Below, one piece after another: positions 47,597 through 56,782 of a stretch of DNA of 64,000 nt. The translations under genes and the position numbers were made by a program. Positions within the stretch are counted from its first letter, which is position 1. Each line of letters begins with the position of its first letter. Below the pieces are notes generated by a model. The model did no database searches, had not been told where the DNA came from, and worked only from the letters and a program-made list of their open reading frames with translations. This DNA is from Mameliella sp. MMSF_3455 (GTDB lineage Bacteria; Pseudomonadota; Alphaproteobacteria; Rhodobacterales; Rhodobacteraceae), in contig NZ_JASHJL010000004.1 in assembly GCF_030733205.1 (NCBI RefSeq), positions 124,001 to 188,000 on the forward strand, in the 5' to 3' direction.

Positions 47597-48529
47597 TCAG
47601 GCGCTGTCGCGCTCGGCCTCGATCTGGGCCAGCCGCCGGCGGAAACGGGGGGCATGCATCCGCGACACCACGTTCTTGCACAGGGCACGCGTCAGTTCCG
47701 TTCGCCCATCGGCTTCCAGCCTGTGCAGGAGCCGGCGCAGGTAGGGCGGGTGATCGCGTCGGGCGCGCAGCATCGAGGCAAAGAGCGCCGGGGTCAGGCG
47801 ATCCTCGGCCGCGGCGGAAAGCAGGCCGGGCAAGAGGTCGAGCGAACGGAAGTCGGCCTGCAGCGCGCTGCCCATGAAGGGGGTGCGAAAGCGGGCGACA
47901 TTGCGTTTCTCGAACAGCGCGGCATGCATCGCGTCCAGCCGTTCACGCGGGTCGTAGATCACCCAGGCCTTGTCGGCGGCGTCGATCATCTCGGGCGCGA
48001 ACCCGTAGCGCGAGGTGAAGTCGCGGCGGCGTTCCTCGACAAAGCGGTCGTCCCATTCGGCAACGCGCGGGTCCAGCGTGGCCTGCGGTTGCAGCATCAG
48101 GACGCGCGCGCCGGGGGCGGTGACGGAATAGGCGCCGGCGGCATAGCCGCAGGGGCCGGCACCGTAGAAGAGGACCGTCTCGAACTCGTCGAAAAAGCCG
48201 TCATCCAGCAGTTGGTCGAAAAAGGCATAGACGCGCGGGTCGCGGAACCATGTGTCGCCGTGGCTGAGCAGCGAGAGCGAGGACCATCCCGCGCCACGCA
48301 CCATGTCAAAGCCGATGGGCGTGCGAGTTTCCGACAGGGCCTCGATCCCGGACATGCTTTCAAAGCTCACGATCAGCGTGTCGCCGTCCTCGACGAAGAT
48401 GGCGGCATGGGTCTTGCCCAAGGGCTCGGCAAACCCATGCTCCTCTCCGATACGCCGGAGCGCCCCCAGCCAATCGCTGCGCGAGAGCTGGCTGAGATCT
48501 GGGGCAAAGCTGCCTTGATGAGCTTCCAT
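47597..48529 (-). CDS. Conserved hypothetical protein, Rhodobacteraceae type
   Basis: 310 aa. A central [15 protein letters not shown] segment resembles the nucleophile elbow of alpha/beta-fold proteins, followed by [15 protein letters not shown]-terminal residues 260-310 are Arg-rich. Similar proteins are often labelled phosphoadenosine phosphosulfate reductase, but no CCxxC or ECGxH motif of that enzyme is visible, so I do not use that name. It lies 53 bp upstream of pyrC and may share its transcript. Confidence 0.7.
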   Translation of the reverse strand: MEAHQGSFAPDLSQLSRSDWLGALRRIGEEHGFAEPLGKTHAAIFVEDGDTLIVSFESMSGIEALSETRTPIGFDMVRGAGWSSLSLLSHGDTWFRDPRVYAFFDQLLDDGFFDEFETVLFYGAGPCGYAAGAYSVTAPGARVLMLQPQATLDPRVAEWDDRFVEERRRDFTSRYGFAPEMIDAADKAWVIYDPRERLDAMHAALFEKRNVARFRTPFMGSALQADFRSLDLLPGLLSAAAEDRLTPALFASMLRARRDHPPYLRRLLHRLEADGRTELTRALCKNVVSRMHAPRFRRRLAQIEAERDSA

Positions 48530-48701
48530 ACCGGACGATCCTCGTGTTCCGCGAAAAAATAGACACGGATTTGAGCGAAACCTACCCTGTATTTTCGGCA
48601 GGATTATGGTCGGTCGATGGCAAAACGGTGTGGCAGACGCGCCATGCGAAAGCGCCGCCCGGTGGGGGCGGCGCGGTGTCCGGTTGCCGGGGGCGGATGT
48701 G

Positions 48702-49634
48702 TCAGGCGGCGCGGCGGCCCGCCAGGCGCGCCTTGAGCGCGGGTGGCAACAGGCGGCGCGAACTGACACGGGGCATGGGCATCTCGGCCAGCGCGGGCTC
48801 TGTTCCGAACCGCGCGACATAGTCGGCGTAGTTGTCAAAGCTGCGGCGGCCAACGTGGTCGATATAGGTTTCCGCCTGCGTGCCCTCGGCCAGGATGATC
48901 TCGTGGCCCTCGGTCTCGATGTGATAGACGGCAAAGCTGTCGCCAAGCTCGGACAGCGGAACCCAGTCGATCGTCTCGCCGTTGACCAGCGCGCTTGCGT
49001 TGACCAGGAGCCCGTCGATCACCAGCGCATGGTCCGCGGTCAGCACCAGGTCGCGCCGCGGCAGGCCATCGCCCAGGGCACCGGCGCGCAGGCGCACCGG
49101 CTGCAAGCGGTCGGCAGGACCGAAACGGGTCGAGACCTCCTGCGTCCAGATCCATTTCACCGGCACGACTCGGCCATCAGGGGTGAGAACCGGGTCGCCC
49201 ATGGACAGGGTTTCCACCGCCCGCTCGCCCTCGGGGGTCGCGATCAGGGTGCCCTTGCCGAAACACAGGTAGACGTTGCTGTCGCTGGTTTCGGACTGAA
49301 AAGTGTTGGATGTTCCGGACGTGGCGACGAGCGTCTGCGTGGTCGCATTGGGAATGACCAGCGCGTAGGTGCCCGCGCCGTCGGTGAAGACCGGATATTC
49401 GACGCCGTCGCTGCCCGAGATCGTGTAGCCGGTAAACGTGGCCGCGCCGCTGGCAAAGGTGTCGACGCCCGCGTCGAGCCTGCCGTCTTCGTCCTGGTCG
49501 ACGATCGTGGCCGACGTGTCATCGGCGGAAAACAGACCGGTCCAGTTCAGGCTGCTGCCCGAGTCGCCCTCGGTGCCGTTGAATGTGACGCCGGACAGCA
49601 GGACGTTGCCTTGCGGTTCGTAGTTGGTCGGCAT
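48702..49634 (-). CDS. Hint-domain protein, copy 2
   Basis: 310 aa. Residues 1-123 are an Asp/Thr/Ser-rich beta region (NGTEGDSGSSLNW, VDQDEDGRLDAG) with calcium-binding-like acidic loops. The Hint module begins at Cys124 (CFGKGTLIATPEG) and has the TADHA motif. The C-terminal PRVSSRRLLPP matches copy 1 near 17.8 kb. No extein follows. Its upstream region has a 15-bp palindrome. Next to the glycan-modifying cluster, but no functional link is proven. Confidence 0.85.
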   Translation of the reverse strand: MPTNYEPQGNVLLSGVTFNGTEGDSGSSLNWTGLFSADDTSATIVDQDEDGRLDAGVDTFASGAATFTGYTISGSDGVEYPVFTDGAGTYALVIPNATTQTLVATSGTSNTFQSETSDSNVYLCFGKGTLIATPEGERAVETLSMGDPVLTPDGRVVPVKWIWTQEVSTRFGPADRLQPVRLRAGALGDGLPRRDLVLTADHALVIDGLLVNASALVNGETIDWVPLSELGDSFAVYHIETEGHEIILAEGTQAETYIDHVGRRSFDNYADYVARFGTEPALAEMPMPRVSSRRLLPPALKARLAGRRAA

Positions 49635-49666
49635 GGAAATCTCCTGGAGAATGGTAAATCGGCTTA

Positions 49667-49681
49667 ACCAATTGAATTGGT
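49667..49681. promoter_or_regulatory. 15-bp palindrome upstream of Hint gene 2
   Basis: ACCAATTGAATTGGT, perfect except for the central base, 33 bp before the ATG. A possible operator. Confidence 0.45.
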
Positions 49682-49787
49682 AAGCGTTCAGGCCGGGAAT
49701 TCAACCGACCGGCGGCAAAAGATGCATAGAAAGATGATAATTTATTTTTGCCGTGGGGGTCCGGGGACGTCCTGCGACGGGGCGATG

Positions 49788-50837
49788 TCAGTCCCGGTCG
49801 CCGGACTGCCTTGCGCGGCTGGCATGGTGGGCCAGAAAGCGAGCGGCCTGGATCGGAACGGGGCGCGACGGCGGGGTCATCAGAAGCCGCGCGAAAAGCG
49901 CGCGGTAGGGTTCCCGGGTCAGCAAGGTCTCCAGCCTGTGGTGACGCCATGCGACGGCCTCGGCGTGCAGACGGGCCAGTTCCGGGTCGGCGGCCAGATC
50001 GGCGCGCCGTTCGGCCACGCCGGGCAGGGTCAGGATGCTGCGATCTTCCTCCTGGCTCCAGTTGCGCTCGACCCAGTAGTCCATGCCGAGCGCGTGGTCC
50101 GAATGCACCGCGCGACCCCGGTCGGCCTTGAGCAGGTAGGTTTCCATCGCGCCGAGCGCATAGTGGTTCAGTTGGGCCAGCGCATAGTTCGATCGCCCGT
50201 ACTGGGAAAAGATGCGGCGAGTGCGGAACTGTTCGTGCAGCTCGCGGCCCTCGCCGTCGAACCAGCGGGCAGTGCCAAGCCGGGACGTGTCGGGCGCGCG
50301 CGGACGGTGAACGCCCAGCCGGGCATAGGTGCCGTCGTTGCGGTAGAGCGTCTTGAACATGGCCGCGCGCCAGGGCCAGTGCATGACCACAGGCGCGGCG
50401 GCGGTGAATTGTTCCGTGATGGGCGCGTCGGCATAGCGCACGACCCCGGCATTGCCAAAGAGCCGCCAGGTGAGCGTGATGGCCGTGGCCTGTGGCAGGG
50501 CGGCGATCAGGGCGGGCAGGGTGCGGTCGCCGGTGTGGATGTTGACGTATTCGTCGATGTCCAGCGCCAGAAGCCAGTCGGCATCCCGGACCGCCTCTGC
50601 CTTGTCGGCCAGTTTCAACCCGGTGAATTGAATACCGCGGTCGTCATGTGGCCCGTCGTTGCGGATATGGGTGAGAGGCGCGACCTGCGCCAGCCGGTCC
50701 AAGAGCGCATCGGTGCCGTCCTGGCAATCGTTGGAGAGCGCGACCACATGGGTCACGCCGCAGGCAAGGTGATGCGCCAGCCAGTCAAGGAGAAAGGCGC
50801 CCTCGTTGCGGACACAAAGGACTGCGGTGATCTTCAC
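49788..50837 (-). CDS. Glycosyltransferase, GT2-like (Glyco_tranf_2_4)
   Basis: 349 aa. The N-terminus TAVLCVRNEGAFLLDWLAHH begins a GT-A fold; LLALDIDEYVNI carries the DxD metal motif, and LNHYALGAMETYLLK is shared with two other genes in the cluster. It transfers a sugar to an unknown acceptor. Last gene of the minus-strand cluster, 52 bp after the FkbM gene. Confidence 0.84.
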   Translation of the reverse strand: MKITAVLCVRNEGAFLLDWLAHHLACGVTHVVALSNDCQDGTDALLDRLAQVAPLTHIRNDGPHDDRGIQFTGLKLADKAEAVRDADWLLALDIDEYVNIHTGDRTLPALIAALPQATAITLTWRLFGNAGVVRYADAPITEQFTAAAPVVMHWPWRAAMFKTLYRNDGTYARLGVHRPRAPDTSRLGTARWFDGEGRELHEQFRTRRIFSQYGRSNYALAQLNHYALGAMETYLLKADRGRAVHSDHALGMDYWVERNWSQEEDRSILTLPGVAERRADLAADPELARLHAEAVAWRHHRLETLLTREPYRALFARLLMTPPSRPVPIQAARFLAHHASRARQSGDRD

Positions 50838-50889
50838 TTGGCGCCCCCTGCGGGGTGGCGACGTTTCAGCAAAACGACCTGCGGCACGA

Positions 50890-51594
50890 TCACCAGTCCT
50901 TGCGGAAGGTGACGACCTTGGCCTCGGACGCCTTTGGGAAATAGGTCAGCCCGGCGCGGTGCATGGCGTCAAATACCGCCTGCACCCCGGATTGGCCGAT
51001 CCATTGCGGGTGCAGCTCGATCACGGCGGCGCGCAACCCGGTCCAGTCGGCGGCGGGCAGCAGGTCTGCCTCGGCGCCCTCGATATCGCAGACGAGGACA
51101 TTCGGCCTTTCCGCCTCCAGCACCGGGGCGATGGCGTGCTGCATGATCGCCACCTCTTCGATCACCGTGTCGGGATCGGCGGCGCGGTCCATCGAGGAGG
51201 CGAGGAAGTTCTTGCGGACGTAGAAGGGGACGGGATCGCCTGCCTGCGGCGACAACAGCGCGTTGCGCAGATCGACGTTTTTCACCCCGTTGGCCGCGTG
51301 GACAGAGCGGATGTAGGGGATCAGCGCCGGGTTCGCCTCGTAGCTGACCACGCGGGCGACCTCTTTCTTCACCGACAGCAGCGTGGACATGTAGCCGATG
51401 CCGCCACCCAGTTCCAGCACCCGGTCACCCGGGCGCACGACGCGCATGACCGCGTCGCATTCCTTGCGCTCGTAGGTGTCGGATTTCAGCGCGCCGCGGA
51501 TGCGGCCGCGGGTGATCTGGGGATGCTTGGGGATCTTCAGCCCCCGCGAATACAGGTAGGGATCGCGGGGGGCGGGCCCGGCGGCGCCGTCCAT
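50890..51594 (-). CDS. FkbM-family methyltransferase
   Basis: 234 aa. Motif I is VLELGGGIGYMSTLL; VVSYEANPALIPYI and VLVCDIEGAEADLL complete the FkbM fold. Such enzymes O-methylate sugars or other hydroxyl groups. The ATG lies one base from the stop of the upstream fusion gene. By context it likely methylates a surface glycan. Confidence 0.84.
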   Translation of the reverse strand: MDGAAGPAPRDPYLYSRGLKIPKHPQITRGRIRGALKSDTYERKECDAVMRVVRPGDRVLELGGGIGYMSTLLSVKKEVARVVSYEANPALIPYIRSVHAANGVKNVDLRNALLSPQAGDPVPFYVRKNFLASSMDRAADPDTVIEEVAIMQHAIAPVLEAERPNVLVCDIEGAEADLLPAADWTGLRAAVIELHPQWIGQSGVQAVFDAMHRAGLTYFPKASEAKVVTFRKDW

Positions 51595-51595
51595 C

Positions 51596-53953
51596 TCAGG
51601 TCTCCATGTCGAGGGCCAGCGCATAGGCCACGCGTTCGGTTTCCGTCAGGTCCAGAGCCAGCGCCTGCCGATAGAGTTCCTCGAACTCGGGCATGCCGCG
51701 CAGTTCGGCGGCCTTGGCGCGGTGCCATTCCAGCGCACGGTGATGCGCGGCGCGCAGTGCGTCATCGCGCATCAGCCGGTCGTACTCGGCCCGGACGCGT
51801 GGGATGTTGCGCTTGATGGTGATGTCGCGGTGCACCGACCAGTCCATGCGGATCCAGTAGTTCAGCCCGATGTTGCGGTCGACATGCAGGGCACGGCCCC
51901 TCTGGCGCTTGATGAGAAAGCTTTCGGCCGACCGCAGCGCGTAGTGATTGAGCTGGATCAAGTCATAGCCGATGGTTCGCTTGGAACTGCGCCAGCCATT
52001 GCGGATCGCCGCCTCCGTCATGTCGTGGCCCGACCCGTTGACCCATTTCACCCTGTCCTCGAACCCTTCGGCCAGCTTGTTGGGCCTGTGGCACGAGATC
52101 TTTTCATAGGCGCCGATGTTGCGGAACATGGTCTTGAAGCCCCAGGCCGTGTGCGGCTTGGGGCAGTATTTCGGGGCGCAGGTGTCGAATTGCTCGATCA
52201 CGAAACGGTCGTCGAGACGGTGCACGCCGTTGTGCCCGAACAACCGCCAGGTCATCGCGATGTTGGTGGCGTCGGGCAGCCGCTGGAACAGGTCCGACAG
52301 GGTGCCGTTGCCGCAGCGGATGTTGACGAATTCATCGACGTCGATATGGGCGATCCAGTCGGCCTGCTTGATCAGATCCTCGTCCAGCGCGGCATCCAGC
52401 GCGTGCTGTTGCGGGGATTTGCCGGACCATGCGTTGTTGTCGCGGTGATGGACGATGCCCAGCTGGTTCAGCCGGTCGAGGATCGCGACCGTCCCATCTG
52501 AACAGTCATTGGTGTAGATCAGGAAATTGTCGAAGCCGACCGCGCGGTGATAGGCGATCCATTCAAGGATATAGGGGCCTTCGTCCTTCTTGCAGGCGAC
52601 GATGACATTGCCCGTCGACCCCTTGGGCAACAGGCGGCGCGGCGCCGGCGCAAAGGCGGCGGCCAGGTCTTCTTCGTTGATGCGGCCCAGCCGGTTGTGC
52701 GGCGCATAGGGAGAGCCGTGCAGGCGCGCGAAGTTCCGTTTCGCCTGCGCGGGCAGGGTCTCTTTGGCCGCATCGGTCAGTGGCGGTGTGTCCGGCTCTG
52801 CCGGGGGGGCGCCGGTCAGATGCGCCAGTTCCTCGGCCCGGGCGGCGCGTTCTTCCTTGTCGCCGCGGGCGATGCGCCAGCGGAAGGCCATCAGGTATTG
52901 CGTCGCGCGGAAACCGCGCGTCGGGTCGGCCTCTGTCCAGTCGCCGCAGATCGGGTCGGCCTCCATGTCCTCGGGCGACATGCCGGGGTGATCGGCACAA
53001 AGCGCGGCGATGTCCTCCTCGAAGCGCATGGACAGCGCCGAGAGCCCGCCCGCAAGGATCGCGCCGCCCGGCACCTTGATCTCTGCCAACAGCTTGCGCC
53101 AGAGCGGACGGGGCAACAGGATGTCCTGCCGGTCGAGAAGGCGCAGCACCGCGTCGTTGAACAGCCGTGCGCGGGTCAGCCAGGCGGCCGAGGGCAGGCG
53201 GGGCAGGTCCTCTGCTTCGGCCTTGCCGATCTGCGCGGAAATGCCGAAGGCGGCGCGCAATTCATCCGTCGCCGCGTCAGACCAGAGCCGGTCGCGGTTG
53301 ATCGAGCGGAACTGCACCGTCTCGGCGCCAAAGACCGCTTCCCATTCCTCTTGCAGGCGGGTGTAGTCCAGCCAGTGATTGGCGCCCTGCACCTCGCCGA
53401 AGAGCCCGGCCAACGGGGCGGTCTCGGGCCGGGTATCAAGCGCTGCCTGCCAGAAATCCGGCGCCTCCAGCAGGCCCAGTTCCAGGTCCAGCGCGCGCGC
53501 CCGCCCGTCCAGCACCTGCGCGCCATAGCGGGCGACCAGCGCGCGGGCGGGGTCGTCCAGCCAGGCGACGATACGGATATCCGTCGAAATCGGCGCCAGC
53601 AGGTCGCGCAGGCGTTCCAGCTCGGCCCGGGTGCTTAGCGAGGTGCCCAGCTGATGCGCCGAGAGGATCAGCGCCTGCGGGGTTTCGCGCGCGACCTCCT
53701 GCGCCAGTTGGCGGGTCACCTCGTCGCGCAGGGCCTGTTGTTTCTCGGGCAGCATCAGCCCGCGATTGAAGCGCAACACATCCGGGCGGTCCGGGTCGCT
53801 GACGGCCATGAACAGGCGGGTGTGATTGCGGGCGCCGGGGCTGCGGGCAAAAAGCACGCCCTCGTCCCTGAGCCGTCCGCGCTTGGCGTCGAGGACCCTT
53901 TGGATCCGGTCACTGGACGGACCGTCCGGCCCGATATGTAGATAGATCCGCAT
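51596..53953 (-). CDS. Sulfotransferase-like/glycosyltransferase fusion
   Basis: 785 aa. Residues 1-400 resemble a sulfotransferase of the kind that starts IHIGxPKTGTTS, but the PAPS loop here reads LHIGPDGPSSDRIQ and lacks the conserved Lys and Thr, so donor binding is probably lost. Residues about 446-740 are a GT2-like domain (VIVACKKDEGPYILEW, IAHIDVDEFVNI, LNHYALRSAESFLIK). It overlaps the sulfotransferase stop by one base. The family of the N-terminal half is inferred from pattern, not search. Confidence 0.78.
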   Translation of the reverse strand: MRIYLHIGPDGPSSDRIQRVLDAKRGRLRDEGVLFARSPGARNHTRLFMAVSDPDRPDVLRFNRGLMLPEKQQALRDEVTRQLAQEVARETPQALILSAHQLGTSLSTRAELERLRDLLAPISTDIRIVAWLDDPARALVARYGAQVLDGRARALDLELGLLEAPDFWQAALDTRPETAPLAGLFGEVQGANHWLDYTRLQEEWEAVFGAETVQFRSINRDRLWSDAATDELRAAFGISAQIGKAEAEDLPRLPSAAWLTRARLFNDAVLRLLDRQDILLPRPLWRKLLAEIKVPGGAILAGGLSALSMRFEEDIAALCADHPGMSPEDMEADPICGDWTEADPTRGFRATQYLMAFRWRIARGDKEERAARAEELAHLTGAPPAEPDTPPLTDAAKETLPAQAKRNFARLHGSPYAPHNRLGRINEEDLAAAFAPAPRRLLPKGSTGNVIVACKKDEGPYILEWIAYHRAVGFDNFLIYTNDCSDGTVAILDRLNQLGIVHHRDNNAWSGKSPQQHALDAALDEDLIKQADWIAHIDVDEFVNIRCGNGTLSDLFQRLPDATNIAMTWRLFGHNGVHRLDDRFVIEQFDTCAPKYCPKPHTAWGFKTMFRNIGAYEKISCHRPNKLAEGFEDRVKWVNGSGHDMTEAAIRNGWRSSKRTIGYDLIQLNHYALRSAESFLIKRQRGRALHVDRNIGLNYWIRMDWSVHRDITIKRNIPRVRAEYDRLMRDDALRAAHHRALEWHRAKAAELRGMPEFEELYRQALALDLTETERVAYALALDMET

Positions 53954-54630
53954 CACGCTGCCCCTCGTGCCGTTTTGGTCTTGTCGTTCTTGCCTGTCGT
54001 CCCCGTTTCGGGGTTCTTGTTCCGTGTGCCCCACCAGGGCAGGTCGATCCTGATATGCGCCGAAAGCCGCTGTCTTGCGTCCTTGGCGCCCACCGGCAAT
54101 TCAAGGTAGCGTGGATCCTCGCCAAAGAGGTCACGCAGCATGGCGTAATGCCCCTCGATCCAGCGGATGCGCTGATCATCGGTGGCGCCATAGCCCTCCG
54201 GCAGGCCGGGGATCGCCCCGCCGGGCAGGCGGTCCTGCCCGAGGTTACCCCAGCGGCGCATGCTGTCCGAGATATCCGCCGCCGGGCGCCAGGTGGCCAC
54301 GAACAGCATGTCGGGCCGCGCCAGGCGCATCGCCTTGATCATGGCGTAATCGCATTGCGGCCAGAGCGAGGCGGCGGGGTTCAGGACACTGATTTCCGTC
54401 AGCGCGTCGTAGACCCCGTCGAGAAAGGCGAATGGGTCGCCCTTGTCGAAGTAGCCGTTATAAAGCTGGCGCGCGATGTAGGTGCCGCCCAGGCCAGCCT
54501 TTCGGCAATGCACGCGGCGCACCTTGTGGTCCGCCGCCCGCCAGCCGCCTTCGGTCAGCGCATGGGCCAGCGTCGTTGTGCCCGTCTTGGGCAGGCCGAG
54601 GTTCACCAACTTGACGTGCAGGTCGCTCAT
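53953..54630 (-). CDS. Sulfotransferase
   Basis: 225 aa. The PAPS-binding motif LGLPKTGTTTLAHAL at the N-terminus is intact. Sulfotransferases move sulfate from PAPS to sugars or other hydroxyls. The ATG overlaps the stop of the upstream glycosyltransferase gene (ATGA), so the two are co-translated. The C-terminus is basic and low-complexity. Confidence 0.86.
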   Translation of the reverse strand: MSDLHVKLVNLGLPKTGTTTLAHALTEGGWRAADHKVRRVHCRKAGLGGTYIARQLYNGYFDKGDPFAFLDGVYDALTEISVLNPAASLWPQCDYAMIKAMRLARPDMLFVATWRPAADISDSMRRWGNLGQDRLPGGAIPGLPEGYGATDDQRIRWIEGHYAMLRDLFGEDPRYLELPVGAKDARQRLSAHIRIDLPWWGTRNKNPETGTTGKNDKTKTARGAA

Positions 54631-55694
54631 AGCCCCAGCGCCTCGATCAGTTCCGCCTCGCCCGGGGGCAGGGCGGGAAGGGCGGCCAGATGGGCGTACA
54701 TCCCGGCGTAACCCGCCCGCGCCATCAGCGCATCGCGCCGTTCGCGGTGCAGGCGCACGCAGTCGCCGTGCAGGAAGGCAATGTCCGGGTCCGCCTTCAG
54801 CGAGTCCAGCGCCGCCTTCAGCCGCGGCAGGTAGCGCTGGATCGAACGATCCTCGACGGCGGCATCGTTGCGTTCGCGCCAATAGGTGTCGTCAAAGACA
54901 CGCCCATCGCGGTTCACGTCGCCGCGGTCGTTCTTGACCAGGTAGCTGTCGAGCGAGCGCAGTGCATAGTGATTGAGCGTGGCGAACTCGCGTGCGCCCC
55001 TGGCGGGAAACTTGCGGATCCGGCGCGGGTTGGCGGCGGTCAGGAACTTGTGCGGCACGCGGCGGCCAGAGGCATCGGTCCAGACCGGATGCATGTCCTC
55101 TGGCAGGGACTTGCGAATAAAGGGCCGGTGCGCGCCGAAATACTGCAGCGGGAAATCCCGTCGGACGAGGCTTTTGACCTCGATCGCGGTTTCGGCGCAC
55201 CAGAGGTCGGGATTGTGGGACCGGGTGAACTGGGCGATCACCGGGCGGTCGGTGAAATCGGTGATGCCGCCGTTGGCAAAGAACTGGAAGTTGACGGAAA
55301 TCGCCTGCGGATTGCCGCAGGCGGCGATCAGCGCGGGGATCGTGTGATCCCCCACATGCACGTTCAGGAACTCGTCGACATCGGCGATCCAGACCCAGTC
55401 GGCCCCGGTCACCAGCGGGTGTTTCGCGGCGGCCTTCAGCGCCTCCATCTGGTAGTTGCGCCCCTCGGCGGGATTGGGCAGATGGACGACGCGGCCGGTC
55501 TCCGGGCGATCAGAGGCGGCCAGCGCGTCCAGCAGCGCATCGGTGCCATCGGTGCAGTCGTTGGAGTAGAACAGGAAATCACTGATCCCCAGAAGACGAT
55601 GAAAGGCAATCCATTCCAACAGGAACGGGCCCTCGTTCTTCACGCAGGTGACAGCGGTGATGCGCCGCGCGGCGCCCGCCTTGATCTCGGCCAT
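54627..55694 (-). CDS. Glycosyltransferase, GT2-like
   Basis: 355 aa. TAVTCVKNEGPFLLEWIAFH opens the GT-A domain; VWIADVDEFLNV has the DxD, and LNHYALRSLDSYLVK is the shared C-terminal motif. First gene of the five-gene minus-strand cluster. The start MAEIKAGAA is set by the onset of family-like sequence; the open frame extends 32 codons upstream. Confidence 0.84.
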   Translation of the reverse strand: MAEIKAGAARRITAVTCVKNEGPFLLEWIAFHRLLGISDFLFYSNDCTDGTDALLDALAASDRPETGRVVHLPNPAEGRNYQMEALKAAAKHPLVTGADWVWIADVDEFLNVHVGDHTIPALIAACGNPQAISVNFQFFANGGITDFTDRPVIAQFTRSHNPDLWCAETAIEVKSLVRRDFPLQYFGAHRPFIRKSLPEDMHPVWTDASGRRVPHKFLTAANPRRIRKFPARGAREFATLNHYALRSLDSYLVKNDRGDVNRDGRVFDDTYWRERNDAAVEDRSIQRYLPRLKAALDSLKADPDIAFLHGDCVRLHRERRDALMARAGYAGMYAHLAALPALPPGEAELIEALGL

Positions 55695-55864
55695 GTCTGC
55701 TCGTCTGCCAGAACTCCGGGTTTCTCCCCGGGTTTTATACTCCGAATCATGACATTCCGTGAGCACCCCGTCAATCCGCGCCGTCGTCAAGGGCCTCGGG
55801 GCGTGACTTCCGTCCTATTGACGCCCCTCGCGGGGCTTGGGAAACCGGGGGCAGGAGGACCGCC

Positions 55865-56773
55865 ATGACATTGCCTGCATCAATCGACGAAGTTCAGGAA
55901 ACGCTGGGCGCCACAGGCTATGTCTGTGGCCGGGCGCTGGCCACCGTCGTGTTCCTGTCGCTGCGCCTTGGCCGGCCCCTGTTCCTCGAGGGCGAGGCCG
56001 GGGTCGGCAAGACCGAGATCGCCAAGGCGCTGTCCGCTGCGCTGGGTCGGCGGCTGATCCGGTTGCAATGCTACGAGGGGCTGGATGCCTCCAGCGCGGT
56101 CTACGAATGGAATTTTCCGGCCCAGATGATCGCCATCCGCACCGCCGAGGCACAGGGCAGCGCTGACCGCGACGTGCTGAACCGCGAACTTTTCGGCCCG
56201 GACTTCCTGATCGAACGGCCCCTGTTGCAGGCGATGCGCCCGGATGAGAACGGCGCGCCGATCCTCTTGATCGACGAACTGGACCGCACCGACGAACCCT
56301 TCGAGGCGTTTTTGCTGGAGGCGCTCAGCGATTTCCAGGTGACCATCCCCGAAATCGGCACCATCGCCGCGCCGGAGCCGCCCATCGTCATCCTGACCTC
56401 GAACCGTACGCGCGAGGTGCATGACGCGCTCAAGCGGCGCTGCCTCTATCACTGGGTCGACTACCCCGGCTTCGACCGCGAGGTGGAAATCCTGAACGCC
56501 CGCGAACCGGATGTCTCCGAGACACTGAGCCGCGAGATCGTGGCCTTTGTGCAATCCCTGCGGACCGAAGACATCTTCAAGAAGCCGGGGGTGGCGGAAA
56601 CCATCGACTGGGCGAAATGCCTGCTGGCGCTGGACGTGGTGGACCTGTCGCCCGAGGTGATTAGCGACACCCTGGGTGCGATCCTGAAATACCAGGACGA
56701 TATCGCCAAGATCGAGGGCGGCGAGGCGAAACGCATCCTGGACGAGGCCAAGGCCACCATCGAGGCGGCGTGA
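55865..56773 (+). CDS. MoxR-family AAA ATPase (CoxD-like)
   Basis: 302 aa. Walker A GEAGVGKTEIAKAL near residue 43, Walker B LLIDELDR, and sensor TSNRTREVHDALKRRCLYHW. MoxR ATPases act with VWA-domain proteins as maturation chaperones for metal enzymes. The VWA partner is encoded at 57516, with one opposite-strand gene between. Confidence 0.9.
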   Translation: MTLPASIDEVQETLGATGYVCGRALATVVFLSLRLGRPLFLEGEAGVGKTEIAKALSAALGRRLIRLQCYEGLDASSAVYEWNFPAQMIAIRTAEAQGSADRDVLNRELFGPDFLIERPLLQAMRPDENGAPILLIDELDRTDEPFEAFLLEALSDFQVTIPEIGTIAAPEPPIVILTSNRTREVHDALKRRCLYHWVDYPGFDREVEILNAREPDVSETLSREIVAFVQSLRTEDIFKKPGVAETIDWAKCLLALDVVDLSPEVISDTLGAILKYQDDIAKIEGGEAKRILDEAKATIEAA

Positions 56774-56782
56774 CCGCAGGGC

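Noticed and set aside
47597-48529. Phosphoadenosine phosphosulfate reductase
   Set aside because: This label is often transferred to similar proteins, but the enzyme's cysteine motifs are not present.
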